Source: Billgrantia lactosivorans (GTDB lineage: Bacteria; Pseudomonadota; Gammaproteobacteria; Pseudomonadales; Halomonadaceae). From it: DNA of 64,000 bases. Positions 36,898-44,476 of this stretch are shown here, piece by piece (the stretch's first letter is position 1; every line of letters begins with the position of its first letter). A program made the translations under genes and the position numbers. The DNA lies in assembly GCF_003254665.1 (NCBI RefSeq), contig NZ_QHGY01000006.1:102868-166867 (forward strand). The letters are read 5' to 3'. The notes under the pieces were generated by a model that searched no databases, was not told where the DNA came from, and was given only the letters and a program-made list of their open reading frames with translations.

Positions 36898-37281
36898 GTT
36901 GACTCTCCCCCTGAGGGCTTTCACTCACGCTACCGCCCCGGACTCATCTGGCAGCCATCCGAAGCCCTGTAATCCCTTTTCGTTTGTTATTCTTCAGCAA
37001 TCTCATCGGAAACATTTCGTTACGTAACGGATACGAACACGCTTGGGTGAGGATCTGCAGAAGATACATTTAGGTTACGTTAGCGTTACGGTGCTGCCAG
37101 ATGGTTTTTGCGTAACCGGGAGACTGAAAATCAGCTGGAAGAAAACATCAGGAGACCCACGCCCCAGCGCCACTCGGCAACATGAGGCAACTCAGGGGTG
37201 TTAACGATAGAAGGAGCATACTCGCCGGTACGAGACTCCTTTTTCGGGTAGGGAAATCGCATACTCGCCCTCATTCGAGGA
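36898..37281. promoter_or_regulatory. wza leader region with five GTTACG motifs
   Basis: This 384-bp gap between wzb and wza holds no gene. GTTACG (or its complement CGTAAC) occurs at 37019-37024, 37024-37029, 37074-37079, 37085-37090 and 37111-37116. The first two form the palindrome CGTTACGTAACG, and the third and fourth are 11 bp apart, about one helical turn. An 11-bp direct repeat, GCATACTCGCC, lies at 37216-37226 and 37259-37269. The stretch is less GC-rich than flanking genes. It probably contains the promoter and operator of the wza operon; I could not fix a -35/-10 pair. Confidence 0.55.
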
Positions 37282-37719
37282 CTACAGCCGCTGGACCCAC
37301 TCCTGGCTAGCCTCATCGAGAAGCCGATGCGTTCGCTGGAATGCTTCCGGAGGTCGGCGATAGGGGTCGGGGATGTCGCACCCCCGCCCCTGTTCCAGCC
37401 AGTGCCCAAGGCGCATGACCTTGCCGATCGCCTGGGGCCAGCGCTCAGCGACCATGCGCCGCTGGTCGTTGCTCATTACCAGGACCAGATCGGCCCCAGC
37501 CAAGTGCTGGGCATCGAGCTGTCGGGCCAAATGGCCGGAGACATCGAGCCCGGCAGCTTCGGCCAGCGCTCGCGCGCTGGGCTCGACACCCAGACCGACC
37601 ATTGCGGTCAACCCGGCCGAACTCACACGACAGTGGGGCAAACGCTGCTGGAGCATTGCTGCGGCCACCGGGCTGCGGCAGATGTTGCCGCGACAGACTA
37701 CCAGGATGGAGCGGATCAT
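37282..37719 (-). CDS. wzb: Low-molecular-weight protein-tyrosine phosphatase
   Basis: The product has 145 residues from the ATG at 37719; an ATG six codons upstream is an alternative. The phosphatase loop C-x4-CR-S is at residues 9-16 (VCRGNICRS), with catalytic Cys9 and Arg15, and the general acid is Asp118 in IPDPYRR. LMW phosphatases in polysaccharide loci remove phosphates from the tyrosine tail of Wzc, and that cognate kinase lies 1.6 kb downstream. Unlike the usual wza-wzb-wzc order, it comes first and is separated from wza by a long regulatory gap. It is divergent from deoR. Confidence 0.93.
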   Translation of the reverse strand: MIRSILVVCRGNICRSPVAAAMLQQRLPHCRVSSAGLTAMVGLGVEPSARALAEAAGLDVSGHLARQLDAQHLAGADLVLVMSNDQRRMVAERWPQAIGKVMRLGHWLEQGRGCDIPDPYRRPPEAFQRTHRLLDEASQEWVQRL

Positions 37720-37841
37720 GAACGTAGTACACTCCATGGGAATGAGCACGAAGATGTCTTGCCAGAACAAGCATAGCGTCCGGCTCGTCGGGGGTGGAAA
37801 AACCTCATCGCTTGGCTCAGCATAGGCCGTCCAAAGCGATC

Positions 37842-37870
37842 TTCGAATGCCTTCGAAGCGCAAGTTCGAA
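37842..37870. repeat. Three TTCGAA motifs in the wzb-deoR divergent region
   Basis: The hexamer TTCGAA, a palindrome, occurs at 37842-37847, 37852-37857 and 37865-37870, just ahead of the deoR start at 37896. Spacing is 10 and 13 bp. They may form an operator for deoR or wzb. They could also reflect chance, as TTCGAA is short. Confidence 0.35.
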
Positions 37871-37895
37871 CCCAAGACCCGGTGGAGAGCAGGGA

Positions 37896-38645
37896 ATGAA
37901 CGACCGCAGCGCCATGCGCCTGGCCCGTCTGCAGCAGGCGCTCGCCGTCGGCGGTACCCTACATCTGCGTGAAGCCGCCCGCCTGTGCGGCGTCTCGGAG
38001 ATGACCATTCGCCGCGACGTGGCCGCAAGCGACGGTGCCATGTCCCTGCTCGGCGGGCGCCTGGTCCTGGGGAGCAATCCCCATTACCCCTACGATCTGG
38101 ATCGCCAGAAGGACAGCCATGCCCCGGCCAAGCGCCGGCTGTGCGAGCGGGCCGCAGGCTTCATCGAGGACGGCGACACCCTGTTCATCGACTGCGGTAC
38201 CACCCTGCCGCCGCTGGTGGCGATGCTCTCTGGCCGCGAACGGCTCACCGTGGTGACCTATGCGCTCAATGTGGCCAATGCGGTCAGTCGGATGTCCGAG
38301 GTGCGCCTGGTACTGCTGGGTGGTCTCTACCATGCCAGCTCACAATCCTTCGGCAGCGACGACATGAGCACGGCGATCAGGCGCCTGGGCATCAACCGCG
38401 CCTTCATCTCCGCCGCCGGCGTGCACGCCGAACGCGGCGTGAGCTGTTTCCACTTCCACGAGGTCGCCCCCAAGCAGGCCGCCATCGGCTGCGCCGAGCA
38501 GCGCCTGCTGGTGGTGGACGAGAGCAAGATCGGCCAGGTGCGCCCCGCCTACTTCGCCCGCCTCGGCGACTTCGACGTGGTGATCACCGACGGCGACATG
38601 GCACTGTTGCAGGCCAACGGCGGCCCCAGGATCGTCGCCGCCTGA
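37896..38645 (+). CDS. deoR: DeoR, deoxyribonucleoside-responsive repressor
   Basis: The product has 249 residues from the ATG at 37896 (E. coli DeoR has 252). The N-terminal DeoR-type helix-turn-helix reads LHLREAARLCGVSEMTIRRD, with GVSEMTIRRD identical to E. coli DeoR, followed by LLGGRLVL. The sugar-phosphate sensing domain has FIDCGTTLPPLV, SAAGVHAERGVSCF and LVVDESKIGQVRPA, again very close to E. coli DeoR and unlike generic GlpR-type members. It therefore most likely binds deoxyribose 5-phosphate and represses the deo operon, which lies 23 kb away and carries a DeoR-like operator. The frame is open upstream to 37794, but the chosen ATG has a ribosome-binding site and the right length. 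Confidence 0.9.
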   Translation: MNDRSAMRLARLQQALAVGGTLHLREAARLCGVSEMTIRRDVAASDGAMSLLGGRLVLGSNPHYPYDLDRQKDSHAPAKRRLCERAAGFIEDGDTLFIDCGTTLPPLVAMLSGRERLTVVTYALNVANAVSRMSEVRLVLLGGLYHASSQSFGSDDMSTAIRRLGINRAFISAAGVHAERGVSCFHFHEVAPKQAAIGCAEQRLLVVDESKIGQVRPAYFARLGDFDVVITDGDMALLQANGGPRIVAA

Positions 38646-38658
38646 CCCCGGACACGAC

Positions 38659-38681
38659 GAAGCCGGAACACGTCCGGCTTC
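38659..38681 (+). terminator. Hairpin after deoR
   Basis: There is a perfect 9-bp stem, GAAGCCGGA and TCCGGCTTC, with a 5-nt loop, 13 bp after the deoR stop. No T run follows, so it may need Rho or act as a 3' stabiliser. Confidence 0.6.
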
Positions 38682-38693
38682 TGGAGTGGTGAT

Positions 38694-38855
38694 AATGGCC
38701 GAGCGCAGACACTCAGGCTTGAGACGAAAAGTCGGCGAGCGAAGGCCAGACAAGGCAAAAATCTGCGAAAGGACGGAGTTTACGTGCTGTAAATGAGTAC
38801 CTTGAGCCGATTTTTAACGCAGTATGGCCGAGCGCAGCCAGTTTTCGTCCAAGCC
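38694..38855. repeat. Intergenic repeat element with imperfect terminal inverted repeats
   Basis: Imperfect inverted repeats GGCTTGAGACGAAAA (38716-38730) and TTTTCGTCCAAGCC (38842-38855) bound about 140 bp. A 14-bp direct repeat, ATGGCCGAGCGCAG, lies at 38695-38708 and 38825-38838. Internal GGCAAAAATCTGCG and GCCGATTTTTAACGC can partly pair. There is no coding sequence. From memory, similar sequences recur between genes in halomonad and related genomes, so I read it as a non-autonomous or REP-like element. The right end touches the nrdJb stop codon. Confidence 0.6.
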
Positions 38856-39610
38856 TACCCGCACTTGGACCAGCCACAGCCCGCATAGCACGTCGGGCAG
38901 CCATCCATCATGATCAGCTCGCCGCGGCACTCCGGGCAGTGGCCCACCACGGTGGGGCCGTCGCCCTTCTCTCCCGCTGCATGCGCCTGGGCCTGCTGTT
39001 CGGCCTGCGCTTCCTCTTCCGGCGTGGGCGGCTGCCAGGGGTGGCCGTTCGCCAGCCGATGGGCATAGCGGCGCACCAGCTCCTCCACCGGCACCTGGTT
39101 GCCGTCCTGGTCGAGGAAGCCGCGGCGGTAGAGGATCTGCTGGATCGACCAGGCGATCGCGGCGACCTCGGAGTCGTGGAACATCGGCTTGCCCCAGCGG
39201 TTCATGCCGCAGCGCACCAGGCCCTTGTCCCAGGCCACCTTGCGCAGGTCGGCCACCGCCTGGGTGACGTAGCCGCCGCGAGCGGCTAGCGACAGGCTGC
39301 GCATGGTAGCGGTGATCCACTGGTGTTCGCTGGAGAGCTGGCCGGAGGGGAAGAAGAACTCCACCGGACGCTCGATCACCACGCGCTTGCCGTCGAGCAC
39401 GCCTTCCACCGGCATGAAGGAGACCAGCAGGTAGACCTTCTTGCGGCCCTCGGCGCCGACGTAGGAGATCTTCTCGGAGACGGCCTCGAGCGTGCCCTCG
39501 GGGCGTGAAGGAATGCGCACCGTGAGCGGGTTCTCGTCGGCCAGCGGCACCTCTTGCACCGCCTTCTTGACGCTGTAGGAAACGATCTTGGACTTGATTT
39601 CGACGGCCAT
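38855..39610 (-). CDS. nrdJb: Class II ribonucleotide reductase, small C-terminal subunit NrdJb
   Basis: The product has 251 residues. It corresponds to the C-terminal part of B12-dependent ribonucleotide reductase, encoded as a separate protein as in Pseudomonas aeruginosa NrdJb. The last 35 residues are cysteine-rich (CPEC, CPTC, GCGWSKCG), forming a zinc-ribbon-like tail and the shuttle cysteines that re-reduce the active site of NrdJa. The start at 39610 has a GGAGGAG ribosome-binding site. It lies 51 bp after nrdJa. Linker residues 190-215 are rich in Glu, Gln and Ala. Its stop codon abuts the right end of an intergenic repeat element. Confidence 0.92.
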   Translation of the reverse strand: MAVEIKSKIVSYSVKKAVQEVPLADENPLTVRIPSRPEGTLEAVSEKISYVGAEGRKKVYLLVSFMPVEGVLDGKRVVIERPVEFFFPSGQLSSEHQWITATMRSLSLAARGGYVTQAVADLRKVAWDKGLVRCGMNRWGKPMFHDSEVAAIAWSIQQILYRRGFLDQDGNQVPVEELVRRYAHRLANGHPWQPPTPEEEAQAEQQAQAHAAGEKGDGPTVVGHCPECRGELIMMDGCPTCYAGCGWSKCG

Positions 39611-39661
39611 CAGCAGGCTCCTCCAATACTTGTCTTCATGACGCAGAAACGGTTCGAGCGG

Positions 39662-41773
39662 TTACCACTTCCCATAGGTACCCTCTTTCAGTGCGTCATA
39701 GAGGTTGGCCGCGTTGTGCTCCTCGCCGTCGTAGATCACCTTCTCGTCACCGGAAAGTTCCAGCGTCTCGCCGTTCTCCAGCTCGAACACGTAGGTGGTG
39801 TTCTTGAGGTCGTCCTCGCGCACCAGCACGCCCTGGAACGCCTCCGGGTTGAAGCGGAAGGTGGTGCAGCCCTTGAGCTTGCTCTGGTAGGCGTCCAGGT
39901 AGAGATCCTTGAACTGCTCGAAGGGGAACTCGGTGGGCACGTTGACCGTCTTGGAGATCGCCGAGTCGACCCACACCTGGGCCGCCGCCTGCACCGCCAC
40001 GTGCTGCTTGGGGCTGACCGCATCAGCGGTGATGAAGTAGTCGGGCAGGTCGCTCTCCACCGCATCGCTGGCGATGAAGTGGCGGTAGGCGGCGAGCTCG
40101 AACGACACCACCTCCACCTGCTCCTTGGTCTTCTTGCCCGACTGGATCACGTTGCGGAAGTAGCGGTGCGAGAACGACGGCTCGATGCCGTTGGAGGCGT
40201 TGTTGCCCAGCGACAGCGAGATGGTGCCGGTCGGCGCGATGGAGCTGTGGTGGGTGAAGCGCGCGCCGTGCTCGGCCAGCGCCGCGACCAGCTCCGGCTC
40301 CACCTCGGCGACCTTCTGCATGTAGCGGCTATAGCGCGCATGCAGGATGCGCCCCGGCACCTTGTCGCCGATCTCGTAGCCGTCCTTCGCCAGCTCGGGA
40401 CGCTCGCGCATCATCTTCGGCGTGATCTCGAAGTCCTCGGCCAGCACAGGCGCCATGCCCTTCTCGCGGGAGAGTTCCAGCGCCTGCTTCCAGCCCTCGA
40501 GGGCGAGGTTGCGGCTGACTTCCTCGGTGAAGGCCAGCGACTCGGGCGAGCCGTAGGGGATCTTGAGCATGGTCAGGGTCGAGCCGAGGCCGAGGAAGCC
40601 CATGCCGTGGCGGCGCTTGGCCTCGATCTCGCGGCGCTGGCCGGGAAGCGGCAGGCCGCTGATCTCGACCACGTTGTCGAGCATGCGGGTGAAGATCGCC
40701 ACCACCTGGCGGTAGCGCTCCCAGTCGAAGCGCGGCTTCTTGCCGAAGGGGTCGATGACGAAGCGGGTCAGGTTGACCGAGCCGAGCAGGCAGGCCCCTT
40801 CCGGCGGCAGGGGCTGCTCGCCGCAGGGGTTGGTGGCGCGGATCTCCTCGCAGAACCAGTTGTTGTTCATGCGGTTGACCTGGTCGATCAGGATGAAGCC
40901 CGGCTCGGCGAAGTCGTAGGTGGAGCGCATGATGGTGTCCCACAGCTCGCGGGCCTTGATCACCTCGACGACGCGGCAGGCCACGCGGCCCTCGGCATCG
41001 ACGGTATAGTCGTCCTCGATCACCGGCCAGTCGCGATAGATCAGGTCCTCGGGCTTGACGTCATCCTTCTCGCCGGCGTGCAGCGGGAAAGCCAGCGGCC
41101 AGTCGGCGTCGTTCTTCACCGCTTCCATGAACTCGTCGGTGATCAGCAGCGAGAGGTTGAACTGACGCAGCCGGCCGGCTTCGCGCTTGGCCTCGATGAA
41201 GGCGCGCACGTCGGGATGGCCGACGTCGAAGGTGCCCATCTGGGCGCCGCGACGGCCGCCCGCCGAGGCCACCGTGAAGCACATCTTGTCGAAGATATCC
41301 ATGAACGCCAGCGGGCCGTTGGTACCGGCGCCGGCGCCGAACACGAAGGCGCCCTTGTGGCGCAGGGTGGAGAACTCGTAGCCGATGCCGCAGCCCGCCT
41401 TGAGGGTCATGCCGGCATCCACCACCGAGGAGAGGATGTCGTGCATGGAGTCGCGGATGGTGCGCGAGACGGTGCAGTTGATCAGGCTCACCGCCGGCTT
41501 GTAGTCCTCGGCGCCGGCGTTGGACATGATGCGCCCGGCGGGAATGGCGCCGTTCTCCAGCGCCCAGCGGAACTTGGGCAGCCACTCCTCGGCCTTGTCG
41601 CCTTCCACTGCGGCCAGGGCGCGCGCGACGCGATCCCAGGTCGCCGCCACGTCCTTGTCGACGGGCCGGCCATGACGATCCTTGAGGCGATACTTGGAGT
41701 CCCAGATGTCGCGTGAGGGCGCTTGCATAGGCACCTCGTGGGAGGTCTTGACGGCCTTGGTGGAAGTACTCAT
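39662..41773 (-). CDS. nrdJa: Class II (adenosylcobalamin-dependent) ribonucleotide reductase, catalytic subunit NrdJa
   Basis: The product has 703 residues from the ATG at 41773, which has a GGAGA ribosome-binding site; an earlier in-frame start lacks support. It reduces ribonucleotides to deoxyribonucleotides with a B12-generated radical, in the presence or absence of O2. Active-site elements are visible: C100 in SLINCTVS (redox pair) and the N-x-C-x-E radical site NPCGE at 315-319. No cobalamin riboswitch was recognised upstream. It lies 37 bp after ubiT and is followed by nrdJb. This enzyme explains dNTP synthesis during denitrifying growth. Confidence 0.94.
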   Translation of the reverse strand: MSTSTKAVKTSHEVPMQAPSRDIWDSKYRLKDRHGRPVDKDVAATWDRVARALAAVEGDKAEEWLPKFRWALENGAIPAGRIMSNAGAEDYKPAVSLINCTVSRTIRDSMHDILSSVVDAGMTLKAGCGIGYEFSTLRHKGAFVFGAGAGTNGPLAFMDIFDKMCFTVASAGGRRGAQMGTFDVGHPDVRAFIEAKREAGRLRQFNLSLLITDEFMEAVKNDADWPLAFPLHAGEKDDVKPEDLIYRDWPVIEDDYTVDAEGRVACRVVEVIKARELWDTIMRSTYDFAEPGFILIDQVNRMNNNWFCEEIRATNPCGEQPLPPEGACLLGSVNLTRFVIDPFGKKPRFDWERYRQVVAIFTRMLDNVVEISGLPLPGQRREIEAKRRHGMGFLGLGSTLTMLKIPYGSPESLAFTEEVSRNLALEGWKQALELSREKGMAPVLAEDFEITPKMMRERPELAKDGYEIGDKVPGRILHARYSRYMQKVAEVEPELVAALAEHGARFTHHSSIAPTGTISLSLGNNASNGIEPSFSHRYFRNVIQSGKKTKEQVEVVSFELAAYRHFIASDAVESDLPDYFITADAVSPKQHVAVQAAAQVWVDSAISKTVNVPTEFPFEQFKDLYLDAYQSKLKGCTTFRFNPEAFQGVLVREDDLKNTTYVFELENGETLELSGDEKVIYDGEEHNAANLYDALKEGTYGKW

Positions 41774-41810
41774 GCAGGGATCTCCAGTCAGGGTCAAAAG
41801 TTCAAAATGT

Positions 41811-42293
41811 TCAATGTTCCTGGCGCGCCAGGCGTTCGAAGCGCGCCAGCCACTCGCCGAGGCGTCCCTGGGCCAGGCCCTCCTCGCAGCTGTCCAGCAG
41901 GTTCTTGACCATCAGACCGAGCTCGGTGTCGCCCTCGATCACCAGCCGGCGCTGGAAAAACAGCGCGTCGGGGTCCTCGCGCCGGGTCGCCAGGCACAGA
42001 AACTCGCGCCAGCCGCCGCGGATGGTGGCCTCGCCCGCCTCGCGGGTGAGGCGGAAGCGCTCCCCCTCGAGGGTCAGCGTCAGCGTTACGCCCAGGTCCT
42101 CGACCTGCAGGGCGATGCGGCGGCCCTCCAGCACATCGAATTCCCCCTCGGCCAGCGGCCCGGCGAAGGTGCGGTTGAGCAGCGGCTCGACCAGTTGGCG
42201 CTTCAACGTCAGCGGCACGCGGGGGTCGATGGAGCGGATCAGCTGGATCGGGGCGGGCGGACGCGGCAAACGTGACAGGGGCAGCGGGAACAT
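41811..42293 (-). CDS. ubiT: UbiT, SCP2-domain accessory factor for O2-independent ubiquinone synthesis
   Basis: The product has 160 residues from the ATG at 42293, with a GGAGAG ribosome-binding site. It is a small SCP2 lipid-binding protein. The segment DALFFQRRLVIEGDTELGL followed by VKNLLD is nearly identical to E. coli UbiT (YhbT). UbiT binds ubiquinone precursors and works with UbiU and UbiV, which are encoded 36 kb away at 5638-7556. Here it leads an operon with nrdJa and nrdJb. A good FNR/Anr box lies 91 bp upstream, so the operon is probably induced when oxygen is low. Confidence 0.92.
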   Translation of the reverse strand: MFPLPLSRLPRPPAPIQLIRSIDPRVPLTLKRQLVEPLLNRTFAGPLAEGEFDVLEGRRIALQVEDLGVTLTLTLEGERFRLTREAGEATIRGGWREFLCLATRREDPDALFFQRRLVIEGDTELGLMVKNLLDSCEEGLAQGRLGEWLARFERLARQEH

Positions 42294-42383
42294 AGCGACT
42301 CTCCGGTGGAGCAAACCAGTGGATTCGGTGCGGCCACGGGGCCACGAAGCCGATCATCCTAAGCCCGACGCCGCCCATCTGCA

Positions 42384-42397
42384 CTGATATGCGTCAA
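42384..42397 (-). promoter_or_regulatory. FNR/Anr box upstream of ubiT-nrdJab
   Basis: The minus strand reads TTGAC-GCAT-ATCAG, a good match to TTGAY-N4-ATCAR, 91 bp before the ubiT start codon. If it is centred at -41.5, transcription would begin about 50 bp before ubiT. It joins anaerobic ubiquinone synthesis and class II RNR under one oxygen-responsive signal. Confidence 0.65.
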
Positions 42398-42665
42398 GCT
42401 CGTGCCAGTGCCCCGATCCGGGGCCTTGGCTACCATATATAGACCGGCATCGTTGATCAAGCACCACATCTAGCCTTTATTTTAACGCTAGTGCTTGCAA
42501 TTCGGTAACTGTCTGATCCCCCAGACGGGTAGCTCAGGAGGCCGGCACTCGGCGCGAGCGAAGGGCCCGTGACGTCATCGCAGGCGGGTCGCGGTGAGCG
42601 GCGCAGGCACAAGCCAGCCGAGGGATTGGCGATGGGAGGGGAGGAGGCCGCGGTCGGGGCGGTAC

Positions 42666-42698
42666 ATGGCGGAGTGCCGCATCGCGGCGCTCCGCCAT
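42666..42698 (-). terminator. Strong hairpin after the ABC importer operon
   Basis: A 15-bp stem (one G-T pair) with a 3-nt loop, left arm ATGGCGGAGTGCCGC at 42666-42680 and right arm at 42684-42698. It begins 24 bp after the stop of the permease gene. No T run follows. The rest of the 429-bp gap (42294-42722) shows only the FNR box and ubiT leader. Confidence 0.65.
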
Positions 42699-42722
42699 CG
42701 TCACTGGCGGCCGGACCGCCGA

Positions 42723-43490
42723 TCAGAGGTACTGGTAGCGCAGCAGGCGGTACTTGATGCGCTCGAGGATCACCTGGTCGATCACGGCGGCGAGCACGGC
42801 GATCACCAAGATATTGGTCATCACGCCGGTCATGTCGGCGATCTCGCCCGAGTAGGCCAGCGACTTGCCGAGCCCGGCGCTGAAGCCGACGATCATCTCG
42901 GCCGAGATCAAGGCCCGCCAGGCGTTGCCGAAGGCGAGCTGGGCGCCGGTGATCAGCTCCGGGGTGACCGCCGGGAAGTAGACGCGCTTGAGCATCTGCA
43001 AGCGCGACGCCCCCATGACCCGCGCGGCGTCGACGTGCACGCGCTCGACGCTCTCGGTGGCGTTCATCACGCTGAGCGCGGTGGGGAAGAACGCCCCCAC
43101 GGCCACCACGATGATGATCGGCATGTTGCCGAAGCCCATCAGGATCAGGAACAGCGGCACCCAGGCGATCGAGGGTATCGACTGCAGGATGATGATGGCG
43201 GCCTTGAGGGTGCTGCGTACCGCGTTCAGCGTGCCGCCGACCAGCCCCAGCACGATGCCCGCCAGCAGCGCCGCACCGTAGCCCGCGCCGAGCCGCCCCA
43301 TGCTGTTGCCGAGCCCGTGGTAGAACTCGGCGCTGCCCAGCTCGCGCCACAGGCGCATCATCGCCACGTGCACGTCGGGCATCAGGAAGCTGGGCAGAAA
43401 CCAGGCGGCTACCTGCCAGAAGAACAGGATGAAGGCGATGGCCAGCACGTAGGCACGCTTGCTGGCCACGCCGGTTGCGGTATTGCTCAT
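42723..43490 (-). CDS. ABC importer permease (SsuC/TauC/NrtB type)
   Basis: The product has 255 residues from the ATG at 43490, which follows the binding-protein stop by 2 bp. It has six membrane helices and the permease EAA loop, read as VDAARVMGASRLQMLKRVYFPAVTPELI, which is the contact to the ATPase (residues about 155-180). It is the last of three genes ATPase, binding protein, permease. The type imports nitrate, taurine, alkanesulfonates, cyanate or thiamine precursors, and sequence motifs do not separate these. Confidence 0.9.
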   Translation of the reverse strand: MSNTATGVASKRAYVLAIAFILFFWQVAAWFLPSFLMPDVHVAMMRLWRELGSAEFYHGLGNSMGRLGAGYGAALLAGIVLGLVGGTLNAVRSTLKAAIIILQSIPSIAWVPLFLILMGFGNMPIIIVVAVGAFFPTALSVMNATESVERVHVDAARVMGASRLQMLKRVYFPAVTPELITGAQLAFGNAWRALISAEMIVGFSAGLGKSLAYSGEIADMTGVMTNILVIAVLAAVIDQVILERIKYRLLRYQYL

Positions 43491-43492
43491 AC

Positions 43493-44476
43493 TCAAAGTT
43501 CGCGCTCTTCCTGCCAGGAGAGATCGAGCAGTGCGTCGACGTCGAATTCGGCCTCGCCCTCGAGCACGCCCTGCTCCTGCATGATCACCGCCAGCTCCTT
43601 CATGCGCGCGATGTCGTCCTCGGTGAGCTCGGCGCTGAAGTCATTGGTGGCGATGGCCTGGGCGATGACCTCCTCGCTGGGGACGGTGCTGCCGTCGCGG
43701 GCCTCGATCTCGTCGTCGTTGACGAAGTAGTCGGTGATGTAGGGCGCGGCCTCCTCGGGCGAGTTCTCGAGCATGTCGATCGCCTCGCGCTGGGCATCCA
43801 TCGCCGCCCACAGCACGTCGCGGCGATTCTCCAGGGTCTCGGCGGAGGTGATCACCACCATGCACGGGAAGGGCCAGACCTCGCCGATCTCGTAGATCTC
43901 CTTGACCGGCGCCTGCAGCTGGGCGATGCGCGCGTAGGGCTCGAACAGGAAGGCGGCATCGACGCGACCACCGGCCAGCGACTGCACGGCGACCGAGGGC
44001 GCCACGCCCATGATGTTGAGATCGTCCGGGGTCAGGCCGGCGTCGGCCAGGGTCACGCCCTTGAGCACGATATCGGCGGTGCTGCCCTGCTTCTGGGACG
44101 CCAGGTTCTTGCCGGCCAGGTCGGCGACCTCGTCGATGCCGGCGTCCTCGCGGGCCAGCAGCGCATGATAGCCGCGCTGGGCGCCGCCGACGATGCGCAG
44201 GTCGGCGCCGCGGCCGGCCCAGGTGAAGGCGTTGGAGAAGCCCAGCACGCCGATATCGAGCTGGCCGCCGACGATGCCCTTGATCAGGTCGGTGCCGGAG
44301 CTGAACTCGATCAGCTCGGCGTCGAGGCCGTACTTCTCGTAGAGCCCCGCCTCATAGGCAAGCATCACCTGGGCGTCGTCCATCACGCGCACGTAGCCGA
44401 CGCGAAACGGTTCATCGGCAGACAGCGGAGCAGCGAGCAGCAGGGACAGCAGGGGAGCGATGAGCCAGCGTGTCAT
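43493..44476 (-). CDS. ABC importer substrate-binding protein (SsuA/NMT1 type)
   Basis: The product has 327 residues. A cleavable signal peptide spans residues 1-20 (MTRWLIAPLLSLLLAAPLSA, cut before DEPF). The mature part has two lobes of the NMT1/SsuA fold: VGYVRVMDDAQVMLAYEAGLY at the start, GGQLDIGVLGFSNAF in the hinge area, and the FLFEPYARIA segment. It delivers ligand to the permease from the periplasm. Its start overlaps the ATPase stop (ATGA). The C-terminus is very acidic, as is common for halophile exported proteins. The ligand is unknown. Confidence 0.9.
   Translation of the reverse strand: MTRWLIAPLLSLLLAAPLSADEPFRVGYVRVMDDAQVMLAYEAGLYEKYGLDAELIEFSSGTDLIKGIVGGQLDIGVLGFSNAFTWAGRGADLRIVGGAQRGYHALLAREDAGIDEVADLAGKNLASQKQGSTADIVLKGVTLADAGLTPDDLNIMGVAPSVAVQSLAGGRVDAAFLFEPYARIAQLQAPVKEIYEIGEVWPFPCMVVITSAETLENRRDVLWAAMDAQREAIDMLENSPEEAAPYITDYFVNDDEIEARDGSTVPSEEVIAQAIATNDFSAELTEDDIARMKELAVIMQEQGVLEGEAEFDVDALLDLSWQEEREL

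Noticed and set aside
37018..37116. CRISPR array
   Set aside because: The repeated unit is only six bases and irregularly spaced, in both orientations. It fits protein-binding sites, not a CRISPR.
39554..41716. A 720-codon plus-strand frame opposite nrdJa
   Set aside because: It is antisense to a certain gene. Repetitive His/Leu/Val/Gly composition and no motif.
42294..42480. Cobalamin riboswitch ahead of ubiT-nrdJab
   Set aside because: I looked for the conserved B12-box core upstream of the operon and saw none. The region is dominated by an FNR box and is short.
42421..42480. Second FNR box (TTGATCAA, around 42453)
   Set aside because: The half-sites are fused without the four-base spacer, so it does not fit TTGAT-N4-ATCAA.
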